Shown: one piece after another, positions 12,132 to 27,300 of the stretch | Position numbering within the stretch: position 1 is the first letter of the stretch | Layout: each line of letters begins with the position of its first letter | Origin: Pteria penguin | Taxonomy: Eukaryota; Mollusca; Bivalvia; Pterioida; Pteriidae | Length of the DNA: 64,000 nt | Assembly (NCBI GenBank): GCA_035048485.1 | Contig: CM068582.1 | Coordinates: 19,975,570-20,039,569 of the forward strand | Direction of reading: 5' to 3' | The notes under the pieces: model-generated | Told to the model about the DNA's origin: nothing | Seen by the model: only the letters and a program-made list of their open reading frames with translations | The model's database searches: none | Made by a program: the position numbers and the translations under genes

Positions 12132-12483
12132 ATGTGTACTATCTGATGGTAGTTGCTGTTTGTGCTTCTCGTTACAGTACTGAAATGTGTTGAATGAGCT
12201 TTCTCTTGGTGTCTATGACAAGATTGTCAGGATTGACTATAGTAAATACATGGTGTATTGGTTTTAATGTTACACTGGCATATACTTATTTTAGAAACCA
12301 TTGTTTTGAAATTCATAAAATCATTTTATGCCGTGGTGTAGGTGTTTTATCAGGGTCATGCAAGAAATGAAGATAATTAAACAAATTTTAGGTATCATTT
12401 AATCAAGAAAATTTTATCAACATTGAGTGATGTCTTTTAATAATGTTGTTTTATTGAAAATGTGCTTAACCAATCTTGTATGC

Positions 12484-12489
12484 AATAAA
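12484..12489 (+). terminator. Poly(A) signal, distal candidate for gene 1
   Basis: AATAAA followed by a T/G-rich stretch about 20 nt downstream. It would give the longer 3' UTR. Confidence 0.4.
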
Positions 12490-12505
12490 AGGAGATTGTA
12501 TATAT

Positions 12506-13030
12506 GACTTTGTTACTTTTATCATATGCCCTTCATAATACATGTACATGTAGGGTATTACGGTAGTGGACAGTTGGGATATACAGCTAATAGAACTCCC
12601 TGTTATCTCTCTCTGATGCCTGGTCTAGGCCAGTGCTAAGGTCTGGCAGTATAAGTACTGAAGGGTGGTTTTCTCTATACTTTTATATGCATTCATTTAA
12701 CACTGGCAATTACTAAATAAGTGAAATGATGCTAGTGTAGCACAAATACCTCAACAAATGATGATGATTGCTCTCTATTGTTATGTAGAAAATGTCTTTA
12801 TATACACTTTCAAAACTTGTTGATATAAAATTTGATCAGCACCCTCTTACTGGTGTCTTCAGGATATTTACATATGCCTGCTCTACACAGAAATGTATTT
12901 AGATCCTAGATATTGGAACATCCAATATGATCAAAGTCTGGCAAGGCTTCAATCAATTAAGATAATCTTTTAGGTCAATCTTGGCTTTCCCAGAACTTGA
13001 CCATATGATTAAAACCATCAATATGACAAA
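12506..13030. other. Intergenic spacer, nothing recognised
   Basis: Short spacer between the 3' end of gene 1 and the 59-bp satellite. No gene, RNA or mobile-element signature seen. Confidence 0.4.
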
Positions 13031-16000
13031 TGTGCTGACGTATTTAACTGTGCGACATTCATTAATCATTGTGCATAATCCTGGTACACATGTACATGAA
13101 CTGATGTATTTAACTGTGACATTCATATTGCATAATCCTGGTATACATGTACATGAACTGATGTATTTAACTGTGTGACATCCATAGTGCATAATCCAGG
13201 TACACATGTACATGAACTGATGTATTTAAGCGTGTGACATTCATAGTGCATAAACCTGGTATACATGTACATGAACTGATGAATTTAACTGTGTGACATT
13301 CTTGCTACATAATCCTGGTATACATGTACATGAACTGATGTATTTAACTGTGTGACGTTCTTACTGTATAATCCTAGTACACATGTACATGAACTGATGT
13401 ATTTAACTGTGTGACGTTCTTACTGTATAATCCTGGTATACATGTACATGAACTGATGTATTTAACTGTGTGACAGTCTTAATGCATAATCCTGGTATAC
13501 ATGTACATGAACTGATGTATTTAACTGTGTGACGTTCTTACTGTATAATCCTGGTATACATGTACATGAACTGATGTATTTAACTGTGTGACAGTCTTAA
13601 TGCATAATCCTGGTATACATGTACATGAACTGATGTATTTAACTGTGTGACGTTCTTACTGTATAATCCTGGTACACCTGTACATGAACTGATGTATTTA
13701 ACTGTGTGACGTTCTTACTGTATAATCCTGGTATACATGTACATAAACTGATGTATTTGACTGTGTGACATTCTTACTGTATAATCCTGGTACACCTGTA
13801 CATGAACTGATGTATTTAACTGTGTGACAGTCTTAATGCATAATCCTGGTATACATGTACATAAACTGATGTATTGAAGCATGTGGCATTCTTACTGCAT
13901 AATCCTGGTACACCTGTACATGAACTGATGTATTTAACTGTGTGACGTTCTTACTGTATAATCCTGGTATACATGTACATAAACTGATGTATTTGACTGT
14001 GTGACATTCTTACTGTATAATCCTGGTACACCTGTACATGAACTGATGTATTTAACTGTGTGACAGTCTTACTGCATAATCCTGGTATACATGTACATGA
14101 ACTGATGTATTTAACTGTGTGACGTTCTTACTGTATAATCCTGGTACACATGTACATGAACTGATGTATTTAACTGTGTGACATTCCTACTGCATAATCC
14201 TGGTATACATGTACATAAACTGATGTATTGAAGCGTGTGACATTCTTACTGCGTAATCCTGGTATACATGTACATGAACTGATGTATTTGACTGTGTGAC
14301 ATTCTTACTGCATAATCATGGTACACCTGTACATGAACTGATGTATTTCACCATGTGACATTCTTACTGTATAATCCTGGTATACATGTACATAAACTGA
14401 TGTATTTAACTGTGTGACGTTCTTACTGTATAATCCTGGTATACATGTACATAAACTGATGTATTTAACTGTGTGACAGTCTTACTGTATAATCCTGGTA
14501 TACATGTACATGAACTGATGTATTTAATCATGTGACATTCTTACTGTATAATCCTGGTATACATGTACATGAACTGATGTATTTGACTGTGTGACATTCT
14601 TACTGTATAATCCTGGTATACATGTACATGAACTGATGTATTTAACTGTGTGACGTTCTTACTGTATAATCCTGGTATACATGTACATAAACTGATGTAT
14701 TTAATCATGTGACATTCTTACTGTATAATCCTGGTATACATGTACATGAACTGATGTATTTAACTGTGTGACATTCTTACTGTATAATCCTGGTATACAT
14801 GTACATGAACTGATGTATTTAATCATGTGACATTCTTACTGTATAATCCTGGTATACATGTACATGAACTGATGTATTTGACTGTGTGACATTCTTACTG
14901 TATAATCCTGGTATACATGTACATGAACTGATGTATTTAACTGTGTGACGTTCTTACTGTATAATCCTGGTATACATGTACATAAACTGATGTATTTAAT
15001 CATGTGACATTCTTACTACATAATCCTGGTACACATGTACATAAACTGATGTATTTAACTGTGTGACATTCTTACTGTATAATCCTGGTATACATGTACA
15101 TGAACTGATGTATTTAACTGTGTGACATTCTTACTGTATAATCCTGGTATACATGTACATGAACTGATGTATTTAACTGTGTGACGTTCTTACTGTATAA
15201 TCCTGGTATACATGTACATAAACTGATGTATTTAATCATGTGACATTCTTACTGTATAATCCTGGTACACATGTACATGAACTGATGTATTTAACTGTGT
15301 GACATTCTTACTGCATAATCCTGGTATACATGTACATGAACTGATGTATTTAATCATGTGACATTCTTACTGCGTAATCCTGGTACACATGTACATGAAC
15401 TGATGTATTTAACTGTGTGACATTCTTACTGCGTAATCCTGGTACACATGTACATGAACTGATGTATTTAACTGTGTGACATTCTTACTGTATAATCCTG
15501 GTACACATGTACATGAACTGATGTATTTAACTGTGTGACGTTCTTACTGTATAATCCTGGTACACATGTACATGAACTGATGTATTTAACTGTGTGACAG
15601 TCTTAATGCATAATCCTGGTATACATGTACATAAACTGATGTATTGAAGCATGTGGCATTCTTACTGCATAATCCTGGTACACCTGTACATGAACTGATG
15701 TATTTAACTGTGTGACGTTCTTACTGTATAATCCTGGTATACATGTACATGAACTGATGTATTGAAGCGTGTGACATTCTTACTGCGTAATCCTGGTATA
15801 CATGTACATGAACTGATGTATTTGACTGTGTGACATTCTTACTGCATAATCATGGTACACCTGTACATGAACTGATGTATTTAACCATGTGACATTCTTA
15901 CTGTATAATCCTGGTATACATGTACATGAACTGATGTATTGAAGCGTGTGACATTCTTACTGCGTAATCCTGGTATACATGTACATAAACTGATGTATTT

Positions 16001-17236
16001 AACTGTGTGACATTCTTACTGCATAATCCTGGTATACATGTACATAAACTGATGTATTTAAAAGTGCGACATTCATATTGCATAAACCTGGTATACATGT
16101 ACATGAACTGATGTATTGAAGTGTGTGACAGTCTTAATGCATAATCCTGGTATACATGTACATAAACTGATGTATTTAACTGTGTGACATTCTTACTGTA
16201 TAATCCTGGTATACATGTACATGAACTGATGTATTTGACTGTGTGACATTCTTACTGTATAATCCTGGTATACATGTACATGAACTGATGTATTTAACTG
16301 TGTGACGTTCTTACTGTATAATCCTGGTATACATGTACATGAACTGATGTATTTGACTGTGTGACATTCTTACTGCGTAATCCTGGTATACATGTACATA
16401 AACTGATGTATTGAAGCGTGTGACATTCTTACTGTATAATCCTGGTATACATGTACATGAACTGATGTATTTAACTGTGTGACGTTCTTACTGTATAATC
16501 CTGGTATACATGTACATAAACTGATGTATTTAATCATGCGACATTCTTACTGTATAATCCTGGTACACATGTACATGAACTGATGTATTTAACTGTGTGA
16601 CATTCTTACTGTATAATCCTGGTATACATGTACATGAACTGATGTATTTAACTGTGTGACGTTCTTACTGTATAATCCTGGTATACATGTACATGAACTG
16701 ATGTATTTAACTGTGTGACATTCCTACTGCATAATCCTGGTATACATGTACATAAACTGATGTATTGAAGCATGTGGCATTCTTACTGCATAATCCTGGT
16801 ATACATGTACATGAACTGATGTATTTAACTGTGCGACATTCTTACTGCATAATCCTGGTATACATGTACATGAACTGATGTATTTAACTGTGCGACATTC
16901 TTACTGCATAATCCTGGTACACATGTACATGAACTGATGTATTTAACTGTGTGACATTCATACTGCATAATCCTGGTATACATGTACATAAACTGATGTA
17001 TTGAAGCATGTGGCATTCTTACTGCATAATCATGGTACACATGTACATGAACTGATGTATTTGACTGTGTGACATTCTTACTGTATAATTCTGGTACACA
17101 TGTACATGAACTGATGTATTTAAGCGTGTGACATTCTTACTGTATAATCCTGGTATACATGTACATAAACTGATGTATTTAATCATGTGACATTCTTACT
17201 GTATAATCCTGGTATACATGTACATGAACTGAATAG
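13031..17236. repeat. 59-bp satellite array, about 71 copies
   Basis: The unit starts CTGGTATACATGTACATGAA, continues CTGATGTATTTAACTGTGTG and ends ACATTCTTACTGTATAATC. Starts fall every 59 bp (13204, 13263, 13322, 13381, 13440 and on); the first interval is 57. The core GTATACATGTACAT holds overlapping palindromes (GTATAC, ATGTACAT). Variants (GACATTC/GACGTTC/GACAGTC; TGTATAAT/TGCATAAT; ATGAAC/ATAAAC) recur in ordered blocks, so there is local higher-order structure. It sits between the convergent 3' ends of gene 1 and MTX2. Small open frames in it are repeat artefacts. Confidence 0.97.
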
Positions 17237-17331
17237 AGGTAGATTAATCTATTGGAATAACTCTAGTGCATCAACAGGAGGATAAAATAAGAATGGTATC
17301 ACAATATTTTGATTGAAAAAATCTGTATTAA

Positions 17332-17337
17332 TTTATT
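17332..17337 (-). terminator. Possible distal poly(A) signal of MTX2
   Basis: TTTATT on the plus strand reads AATAAA on the minus strand, about 900 nt past the MTX2 stop. A variant ATTAAA lies much closer (minus strand, 18191-18186). Which is used cannot be told from sequence. The 17.34-18.23 kb stretch between them is AT-rich with no other feature seen. Confidence 0.3.
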
Positions 17338-18236
17338 GGTGTCAAGAGAACTGATTGTCAGTTTAGGGACTATAAAGTAGGAACATTATATAAATGCTCC
17401 ATTTCAACAGACTAACAGACTTCATATTCTCTGAAGAAAATTCGCGCAAGGAGATTATGGATTCTCTGAGGCTAATAAACTGGAACAAAAACATACCCAG
17501 TACATGCAGTCATATGTTTTTCGTTAAGCTTCACGATACAACTGGGCTATTTAATTACACAAAAAAAATTTCATAGTATAACCATCACTTATCTTCAGGT
17601 CTGACAGTGACTTTCTACAAAGGGTAGTAACTCTTATGAATTAAGTCACAGAAACTGGATCTGTAGTTTCTCATAAGAAAGTGGTAAACTGAATTTCAGT
17701 TCATTGTCGCAAATCATGATAAAAGCATTTCGTCTTGGTTTATAGTGACCTTGATCTGAACCAAATAAACTTGCTACTAGGTTGTCAAGGTAATGATGCA
17801 CATCATGCCAATTTCAGTTTCCCACATTTTAGTCTGTGCCATTATTTTGCTGACTACTTTATAGTACATGTATATAGAGATTTCATGAATTAACACAAAG
17901 TCTTTAAAACACAAACATTTAGAGTCAAATATAGAGTCAAATAATATCACATAACTGGTCATAAGTGAATTCCGATAAATTTTTTTATACATGTACTGAT
18001 AACAATCAAATTAATACCCTTTGAAAAATCAGATTTTTTAACTTTTAATAAGATTGAACACAACAAATTGACAACATTGACCTCCCCCAAGAAAGTTTGA
18101 CAAGACTCTTCAACATATATCAAGATCTTTGTACAAGCAAATGCATGTATGTTTCAAATAAATATTTGGTATATTGACATCCACTTTTAATACCTCTTAA
18201 CACCAGTGTCACTTTAGCAAAACTATACACAAGACA

Positions 18237-18399
18237 CTATTCTTCTTCTTTTTCACGGAAATATATCCCTTCAACATGTTTCAGGAACTTCAAGATATTT
18301 GGAAACTTTTCAATTTGTATTGATATTGCAACCTCTGGTAATTTTGTTGTGTAAAGAGTAAATAAATGTCCGAAAACTAAGGCATCAAGTTCTGTCGGT
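18237..18399 (-). CDS. MTX2: MTX2 exon 9 (stop codon)
   Basis: Acceptor CTCTCCAG; joined to exon 8 it reads DEPTELDALVFGHLFTL. It continues through a helical tail and ends GIYFREKEEE then TAG at 18239-18237. The Glu-rich last residues replace the RGKGRLS-type tail of mammals. Confidence 0.97.
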
Positions 18400-21300
18400 C
18401 TGGAGAGAAAAAAAAAATTACCATTATTTCACTTCACTTTTATTTACAAGAAGAGTTTCACAAGAAGCATAATATACATAGTATAATTACAATAGTAAAG
18501 TTAGAGGTGACTTAATAATGGTGAGGAGTTTCTTTTTGTTTTGAGTCAGGTTTTACAGTACACCAAGTGTACTGGTCCCACTAGATGAATAGGCTATAAA
18601 TCATTATGTTACTGAAAAAGGCAGATGGGTAGATATATACTTTAAAGATAACAAATAAACAAAGAGACAGTAAAACACATTCTTCACATGCCGAAATAAA
18701 GAGTTGTTAAAGATCTGCATCAATACATCTTTCTTGTAAATGTTTTGCACTCAGTCAACTACAAGTTCTGGGAAACTGGAGATCATTTTTGGTAATGTTA
18801 TGGTCAAACCATGTAAATTGAATACCCTGATATTACTGGTATTATTTATCAAACTGAACAAATTAAATTGGTTCAGAAATTTCAAAAGTAACTTTTCTGA
18901 ACAGAATATTTTGTCAACTCAATCGGGATATGTTCCTTTAAAGTCAGCTTACTTTAATAATGTTCCCCCCCCCCACTAAAAAAAACAAAACAAAAACAAA
19001 ACAAGAGGCCCAAGTGGGCCTATATTGCTCACCTGAGCACAAAGTGCATATTTACAAGCAAGCAAGAAATTCTGTGCTGGGGTTCTGGAGAGGAAGATGA
19101 ATATGTGTCAATCAAACAGAGCCAATGGCGGCCATCTTGGATTACGGATCGGCATGAAAAACCTATACTTGGTAGAGGACCTTGAGTACTTACTTTCTAT
19201 GCAGTTTGGTGAAATTTTGTGCAGTGGTTCTGGAGAAGAAGTTGAAAATGTGTCAACCAATCAGAGTCAATGGCCGCCATATTGGATCACGGATCGGCAT
19301 AAAAAACATCAAACTTGGTTGAGGACCTTGAGTACTTACTTTCTATGCAGTTTGATGAATTTCTGTGCAGTGGTTCTGGAGAAGAAGTCGAAAATGTGTC
19401 AACCAATCAGAGTCAATGGCGGCCATCTTGGATCACGGATCGGCATAAAAAACACAAACTTGGTAGAGGACCTTGAGTACTTACTTCCTATGAGATTTGA
19501 TGAAATTCTGTGCAGCTGTTCTGGAGGAGAAGTAGAAAATGTGTCGACCAATCAGAGCCAATGGCGGCCATCTTGAATCACGGATCGGCATAAAAAACAC
19601 AAACTGGGTAGAGGACTTTGAGTACTTACTTCCTATGAAGTTTGGTGAAATTCTGTGCAGCAGTTCTGGAGAAGAAGTCGAAAATGTGTCAACCAATCAG
19701 AGCCAATGGCGGCCATCTTGGATTACGGATCGGCAAAAAAAACACAAACTTGGTAGAAGACCTTGAGTACTTACTTCCTATGACGTTTGGTGAAATTCTG
19801 TGCAGCAGTTCTGGAGAAGAAGTCGAAAATGTGTCAACCAATCAGAGCCAATGGCGGCCATCTTGGATTACGGATCGGCAAAAAAAACACAAACTTGGTA
19901 GAAGACCTTGAGTACTTACTTCCTATGACGTTTGGTGAAATTCTGTGCAGCAGTTCTGGAGGAGAAGTCGAAAATGTGTCAACCAATCAGAGCCAATGGT
20001 GGCCATCTTGGATCAAGGATTGGCATAAAAAACACAAACTTGGTAGAGGACCTTGAGTACTTACTTCCTATGAAGTTTGGTGAAATTCTGTGCAGTAGTT
20101 CTGGATAAAAAATGGGAAATTTGTCAACCAATCAGAGCCAATGGCGGCCATCTTGGATCACGGATCGGCATAAAAAACACAAACTTTGTAGAGGACCTTG
20201 AGTACTTACTTCCTATGGAGTTTGGTATAATTCTGTGCAGCGGTTCTGGAGAAGAAGTCGAAAATGTAGAAAAGTTAACGACGGACGGACGACGGACGCT
20301 GCACTGTGACAATAGCTCACTTGAGCTATGCTCAGGTGAGCTAAAAAGAAATGCACAAAACACTATAAAACAATCCCCTATTAATTGCTATGAGAAAGAA
20401 AAGGACTGACTACTTGGTATGTTGAGATCACCGAGTAACTCACATGAGCAAATAATTTAAGCAAATATACTTCATTATAACTTGGTATTTTCATGATAAG
20501 ACCTAGCTATTTAGTAATGCAGGATATATGGCATCATACATATTATGTTTAGAATTTTTCATTTGTTTTGATTTGTTTTATGTCACACCAAGGTTGTTTT
20601 GCTTGTTTGATGACAACAACTGCCTGATGAATAACACAAAAATTTAAATCTGTAACAGACCCACTAAAGGCAGAGAGGGACATTATGTGCCATGTCGATC
20701 AAAGCTTTTACTATCTGATCAAAGAAAACACTGAAGAGCCACTGTTGGAATCAAACCTAGAACGCTTCAGTAACAGATGAATTCCGTAATAATTGGGCTA
20801 CATTACCTTTCTTTCTATGTTAAATAAACAATCTTGTTACACTTTGTATCCAACATTAATTTTCTCCATAATGGATAACATTATCTGTTATGGCAAGAAT
20901 ACTTACTCATCGCCAAAGAAGTATCTACCTTCCCCCAATCTTTCTGATAAAGCTTGACAACATGACCTCACTTCTTCTTCAACCTAAACCAAGAAACCGC
21001 ATAAAGGAAATAAGATATCCTTGGAGAAACTGTAGTTATTGTTAATCAAATTCTACAAAGCTTCAATGTAAACTGAATGTGAACTGTTCTATTTCTAGTT
21101 ATTTGTTTTCATGTTCCACATATGATAGGCTGAGTTTTTGATGCAGGAAGTTCAGTAAGTAGAACATTCACATGACAGGTGGAAGGACCTAGGTTCCAGT
21201 CCCTTCTCCTGTGTCGCATATTTTTTTCCTGCCTGTTGCAAGTAAAGTATGTAATATGCCCAGTATTCACAAGGTAACTTTGTAAATACCAAAGGTACCA

Positions 21301-24300
21301 ATATACATGTACCACTTTTTGATTGTGCTTATATTAGTTTCAATCAATGGAACCTTTGGAAGGAGAAGAATATGACCATCTAAATTAGTATTTCAGTAAG
21401 AAGAACCTTCACATGGTAGACTGAAGGTTTTAGGATAAGATCCAAGGTTTTATATCACTCTGTAGGAGCTCAAAATATACATACACATCCAAGGTTTTAT
21501 ATCACTCTGAAGGACCTCAAAATATACATACACATCCAAGGTTTTATATCACTCTGTAGGACCTCAAAATATACATACACATCCAAGGTTTTATATCACT
21601 CTGTAGGACCTCAAAATATACAGACACATCCAAGGTTTTATATCACTCTGTAGGACCTCAAAATATACAGACACATCCAAGGTTTTATATCACTCTGTAG
21701 GACCTCAAAATATACAGACACATCCAAGGTTTTATATCACTCTGTAGGACCTCAAAATATACATACACATCCAAGGTTTTATATCACTTTATAGGACCTC
21801 AAAATATACATACACATCCAAGGTTTTATATCACTTTGTAGGACCTCAAAATATACAGACACATCCAAGGTTTTCTATCACTCTGTAGGACCTCAAAATA
21901 TACATACACATCCAAGTTTTTATATCACTCTGTAGGACCTCAAAATATACATACACATCCAAGGTTTTATATCACTCTATAGGACCTCAAAATATACATA
22001 CACATCCAAGGTTTTATATCACTCTGTAGGACCTCAAAATATACAGACACATCCAAGGTTTTATATCACTCTGTAGGACCTCACAATATACATACACATC
22101 CAAGGTTTTATATCACTTTGTAGGACCTCAAAATATACATACACATCCAAGGTTTTATATCACTTTGTATGACCTCAAAATATACATACATATCCAAGGT
22201 TTTATATCACTTTGTAGGACCTCAAAATATACAGACACATCCAAGGTTTTATATCACTCTGTAGGACCTCAAAATATGCATACACATCCAAGGTTTTATA
22301 TCACTCTGTAGGACCTCAAAATATACATACACATCCAAGGTTTTATATCACTCAGTAAGACCTCAAAATATACATACACATCCAAGGTTTTATATCACTC
22401 TATAGGACCTCAAAATATACATACACATCCAAGGTTTTATATCACTCTGTAGGACCTCAAAATATACATACACATCCAAGGTTTTATATCACTCTGTAGG
22501 ACCTCAAAATATACATACACATCCAAGGTTTTATATCACTCTGTAGGACCTCAAAATATACATACACATCCAAGGTGTTATATCACTCTGTAGGACCTCA
22601 AAATATACATACATATCCAAGGTTTTATATCACTCTGTAGGACCTCAAAATATACAGACACATCCAAGGTTTTATATCACTCTGTAGGACCTCAAAATAT
22701 ACAGACACATCCAAGGCTTTATATCACTCTGTAGGACCTCAAAATATACATACATATCCAAGGTTTTATATCACTCTGTAGGACCTCAAAATATACATAC
22801 ACATCCAAGGTTTTATATCACTTTGTAGGACCTCAAAATATACATACACATCCAAGGTTTTATATCACTTTGTAGGACCTCAAAATATACAGACACATCC
22901 AAGTTTTTATATCACTCTGTAGGACCTCAAAATATACAGACACATCCAAGGTTTTATATCACTCTGTAGGACCTCAAAATATACAGACACATCCAAGGTT
23001 TTATATCACTCTGTAGGACCTCAAAATATACATACACATCCAAGGTTTTATATCACTTTATAGGACCTCAAAATATACATACACATCCAAGGTTTTATAT
23101 CACTTTGTAGGACCTCAAAATATACAGACACATCCAAGGATTTATATCACTCTGTAGGACCTCAAAATATACATACACATCCAAGTTTTTATATCACTCT
23201 GTAGGACCTCAAAATATACAGACACATCCAAGGTTTTATATCACTCTGTAGCACCTCACAATATACATACACATCCAAGGTTTTATATCACTTTGTATGA
23301 CCTCAAAATATACAGACACATCCAAGGTTTTATATCACTCTGTAGCACCTCACAATATACATACACATCCAAGGTTTTATATCACTCAGTAAGACCTCAA
23401 AATATACATACACATCCAAGGTTTTATATCACTTTGTAGGACCTCAAAATATACAGACACATCCAAGGATTTATATCACTTTGTAGGACCTCAAAATATA
23501 CATACACATCCAAGTTTTTATATCACTCTGTAGGACCTCAAAATATACAGACACATCCAAGGTTTTATATCACTCTGTAGGACCTCAAAATATACAGACA
23601 CATCCAAGGTTTTATATCACTCTGTAGCACCTCACAATATACATACACATCCAAGGTTTTATATCACTTTGTATGACCTCAAAATATACATACATATCCA
23701 AGGTTTTATATCACTTTGTAGGACCTCAAAATATACAGACACATCCAAGGTTTTATATCACTCTGAAGGACCTCAAAATATACAGACACATCCAAGGTTT
23801 TATATCACTCTGTAGGAACTCAAAATATACATACACATCCAAGGTTTTATATCACTCTGTAGGACCTCAAAATATACATACACATCCAAGGTTTTATATC
23901 ACTCTGTAGGACCTCAAAATATACATACACATCCAAGGTTTTTTATCACTCAGTAAGACCTCAAAATATGCATACACAAAAAGTTTCACTTTAACATCTT
24001 TTTGTGTGATATTTTTATCGAAGGGCAATAACTCTTAGTGGCATCAATTATGATAAAGTGGAACTTTAAAATATGTAGAATCTTATTGTAAAGTTTCAGT
24101 TAAACATCTCCTATTATGTCGGAAAAACTACTGGAATATTGATTTCATCAATGAGCGATAACTCTGGTAAGATGGGGTGAATAGTGACCTCACACATAAC
24201 ACAGACTCACTCCAATTCACTCCAATTTCCCTTGGCATGGCCAAAACTGGCAGAATATCAACTTTAATCAAAGGGTAATAACTCTTGTAAAATGGAGTCA

Positions 24301-27300
24301 ATTGCATCAAAAGTTGAATTTCATGTGTAAGACCTCATACTTAATATACACTCTATATGTGCGGTAAATTAAATATTAAATATTAAACTTAAATATCTCA
24401 AACATAGCTGAAACATTTCTGGAATGATGAATTTCATCAAAGGACAATAACTCTTGTAAAATGGGTCAACTGCAAAACAAATTAAACCTGATATGTAGGA
24501 CCACATAGTTGACATACACACCAGGTTTCACAATTATCCCTGAATGGCTTTAGATGGACTGCACTATAATTCATTCTCCCATTGAACAATGGGTCCAAAA
24601 ATCATATTAGACAAAAAAGATTTTACCTCCTCTACCGTTTTCTTATACCATCCTACACCATCAAGTTTTCTCTTAATTTCTCTTTGCTTTAAAAATGGAA
24701 TAATATGGTTAAGGGGCCAAGGATGGACTGATCCATATCTCAGTTTAGTAATCTGAAAACATAAAATAAGTTTTATTCATTTCATATTAATCATAGTGAT
24801 CTTAACATCTTTGTTTCATACAAACAGCTCACTAATTCAGAGTGATAGCACTTCCAAACAAAGGTACTCTTATTTAATATCTTTTCATCAATAATGAACA
24901 GATCGGGTCAGATTACATGCACTTCATTCCCACCAAGTTTTATTAAAATTCTCTGGATAATTCTTCAGAAACTGCAGAGAACTTAAACTGGTAATGCTTG
25001 ATACTAATGGACAACATTGGACAAGACAAGATCAAAATGCATGTACATGTACCTCAACTGATGACTGGCTGGTTTGACCTCAAATGACAGAAAGAGTTTT
25101 GCTGGACAAGTTCATCAATAATTTGATACATGTACTGAATTAGTTCAAAAAGAAGATATATGATAATTCTCAATTTTTTACTACATGTAGTTCTTTAAGG
25201 AAAACGTGACAATGTCATAAACTAATAAAGAACCCAGCTGTTTGAACCCGACCTTTGATTCTGAAATCCATATTCTCTCATCACTCTATATCTCTATGTG
25301 AAATATGAAACCTTAAGGTTAAAAACTAATTGAGTTATAGTATAACATTCAATGTATTGACAAATGAACAGATGGTTGGGCCGACAGCAAATCATACAAT
25401 TCCTATAGGGCACCCATATTAATATAGGGCTCTAAAACTACTCAAAGTTTATCTTATTATATACAAAGGTACAGCTATTTACTGTTGATTGATTGACTAT
25501 TTGACTGATTTTTGTTTAACGTCACACCACGAATATTTCACGTATATGGTAACGGCATCTGCCTGATGCGGGGCATACAAATTTTGACCTTTGTAACGGA
25601 CCCATCCAAAGCAGTGAGGGATCTTTAACGTGCCATGCATACCACAACATGGGGCTTCTGTTTTTACTGTCTCATCTGAAAGACAGGACACCAGCATGAC
25701 CACAGCGGTACTCAAACCCCGGCCTCCTGATCAGGAGACGAGCGCGATACCACTACGCCACGCTGGCTTCAGCTATTTACTATGAAATATCTTTTACACA
25801 TATGGATGCAATTTTTATGCTTTCCATGGTTACTTGCATCCACAAATCCATGTTCCACAAATAATTATATTATGAATACAATGAAAATGATCATAGCAAC
25901 AAGCTAAACCTATATATCCTCATCCGTTAGTGAAGGTCACTTATGCTTGTTAATCACACAGCCATAATGCAAAAGCAGGGAATCAATTGATTATGAGTGT
26001 ATGTCAGGTATATTCAGTACACGTATGTTGTTGAATAAACACTGACCCAAGTTTATAAAATCACCATTATTATGTGAAATGAATTTAGCTGAGCAATTAA
26101 TTCAGTAATAATTGATTTAAATCACTATTATTCCTTATTCTGCACTGTAAATAGTTACTTTGTCTATGATATATACCTAAGGATGTCGCATAAATGGAAA
26201 GTTTTTTTATTGCGTACTTCAAATCACAGGTGTTGTCCACAAAATTATGTAAATGCAAACCAAGAAAATAGGAACTCCATGAAAATAAAGCATTTCACAG
26301 TAACTTTTTGAATGTTATTATTTAAACACTGTATTTGTATTTGAGTGAGTGCTGTCCTTTCTGTGTTAATCACAATTAAACTAACGGAGATGTGTCTTAA
26401 AGTTCTAAAAGAAGGACACTCATATCATGGTGCTTATTCATGACCACAATAATCTACAGTAAACCATAACTTGGGTGCACTGAAATATGAGCACATACAG
26501 TACATGAACCCTCACCTCATCTGCAACTGATCTCTGGACCCAACACAGATGCAGCTGAAACACAAATTGATAGCTTTCCTTGTATGGTATAATAAAATAA
26601 GGCATTTAATTTGATCATGTTTTACACAATGCAGGATTAACAATATGGTCAACTGAATGAAGAACACAAAGTACAGAGAAAAAGTAAAGAGAAATTGTAT
26701 TCATTTTCATTCTCATTTGCCAACCCCTTAACAAAAGAGTTTGGAAAATGTTGAATTTTACTCTCAGTCTAAGGTTTGTCATTTTACGTCACATACACAT
26801 ATGATAAAAAAATTTTGCACTAAATAACCCTGTGCAAATTTACCTCTTGATTACTTAAATTTGATACATCTGCCTTTTGCAGTAAAACAAAAATGTTTCC
26901 CTACTAGTTCATGCACTTCTGCGATCTAGGTCCAGCGCTATAAACTGAGAATATACTTAAGTCAAAATTTCATATTCTTCTGTTCATCAATGAATTAATA
27001 ACTGGGATTTGGATTTTATTTACTTTTATTCTCTTGATAAATAGAATTAAGGAGGAATTAAACACTATCCGAATATAGCGCCCTTCGGAATGCATCGGTT
27101 GATAAAAATGATGTAAGATTGTTTACATTCGATACAAAGCGCTAGAAGAGCAGAAGACACGATTGAGGCGAATATTGAAACTTAAGATGAGTGAAAAAGA
27201 AAATCTTGGTGTAAATTTGTTTTTGATAATCAAATATCTTAATCAAAAATGGAAGAGGGAGCATTTAAAATCGAAAAATAGATCTGAACTAGCGTACAAA

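Larger units (their letters stand above)
11548..12505 (+). other. Gene 1 3' UTR (probable)
   Basis: AT-rich non-coding sequence directly after the stop codon. It holds two AATAAA signals (12126 and 12484), so the UTR is either about 600 or about 950 nt. Nothing else is recognised in it. Confidence 0.5.

Noticed and set aside
13031..17236. Possible CRISPR-like array
   Set aside because: Repeats are directly tandem with no unique spacers, in a eukaryotic context; it is a satellite.
19097..20409. Overlapping open frames of 71-159 codons on both strands
   Set aside because: They are the 145-bp central repeat of a Helitron-like element read through; 145 is not a multiple of 3 and both strands are open.
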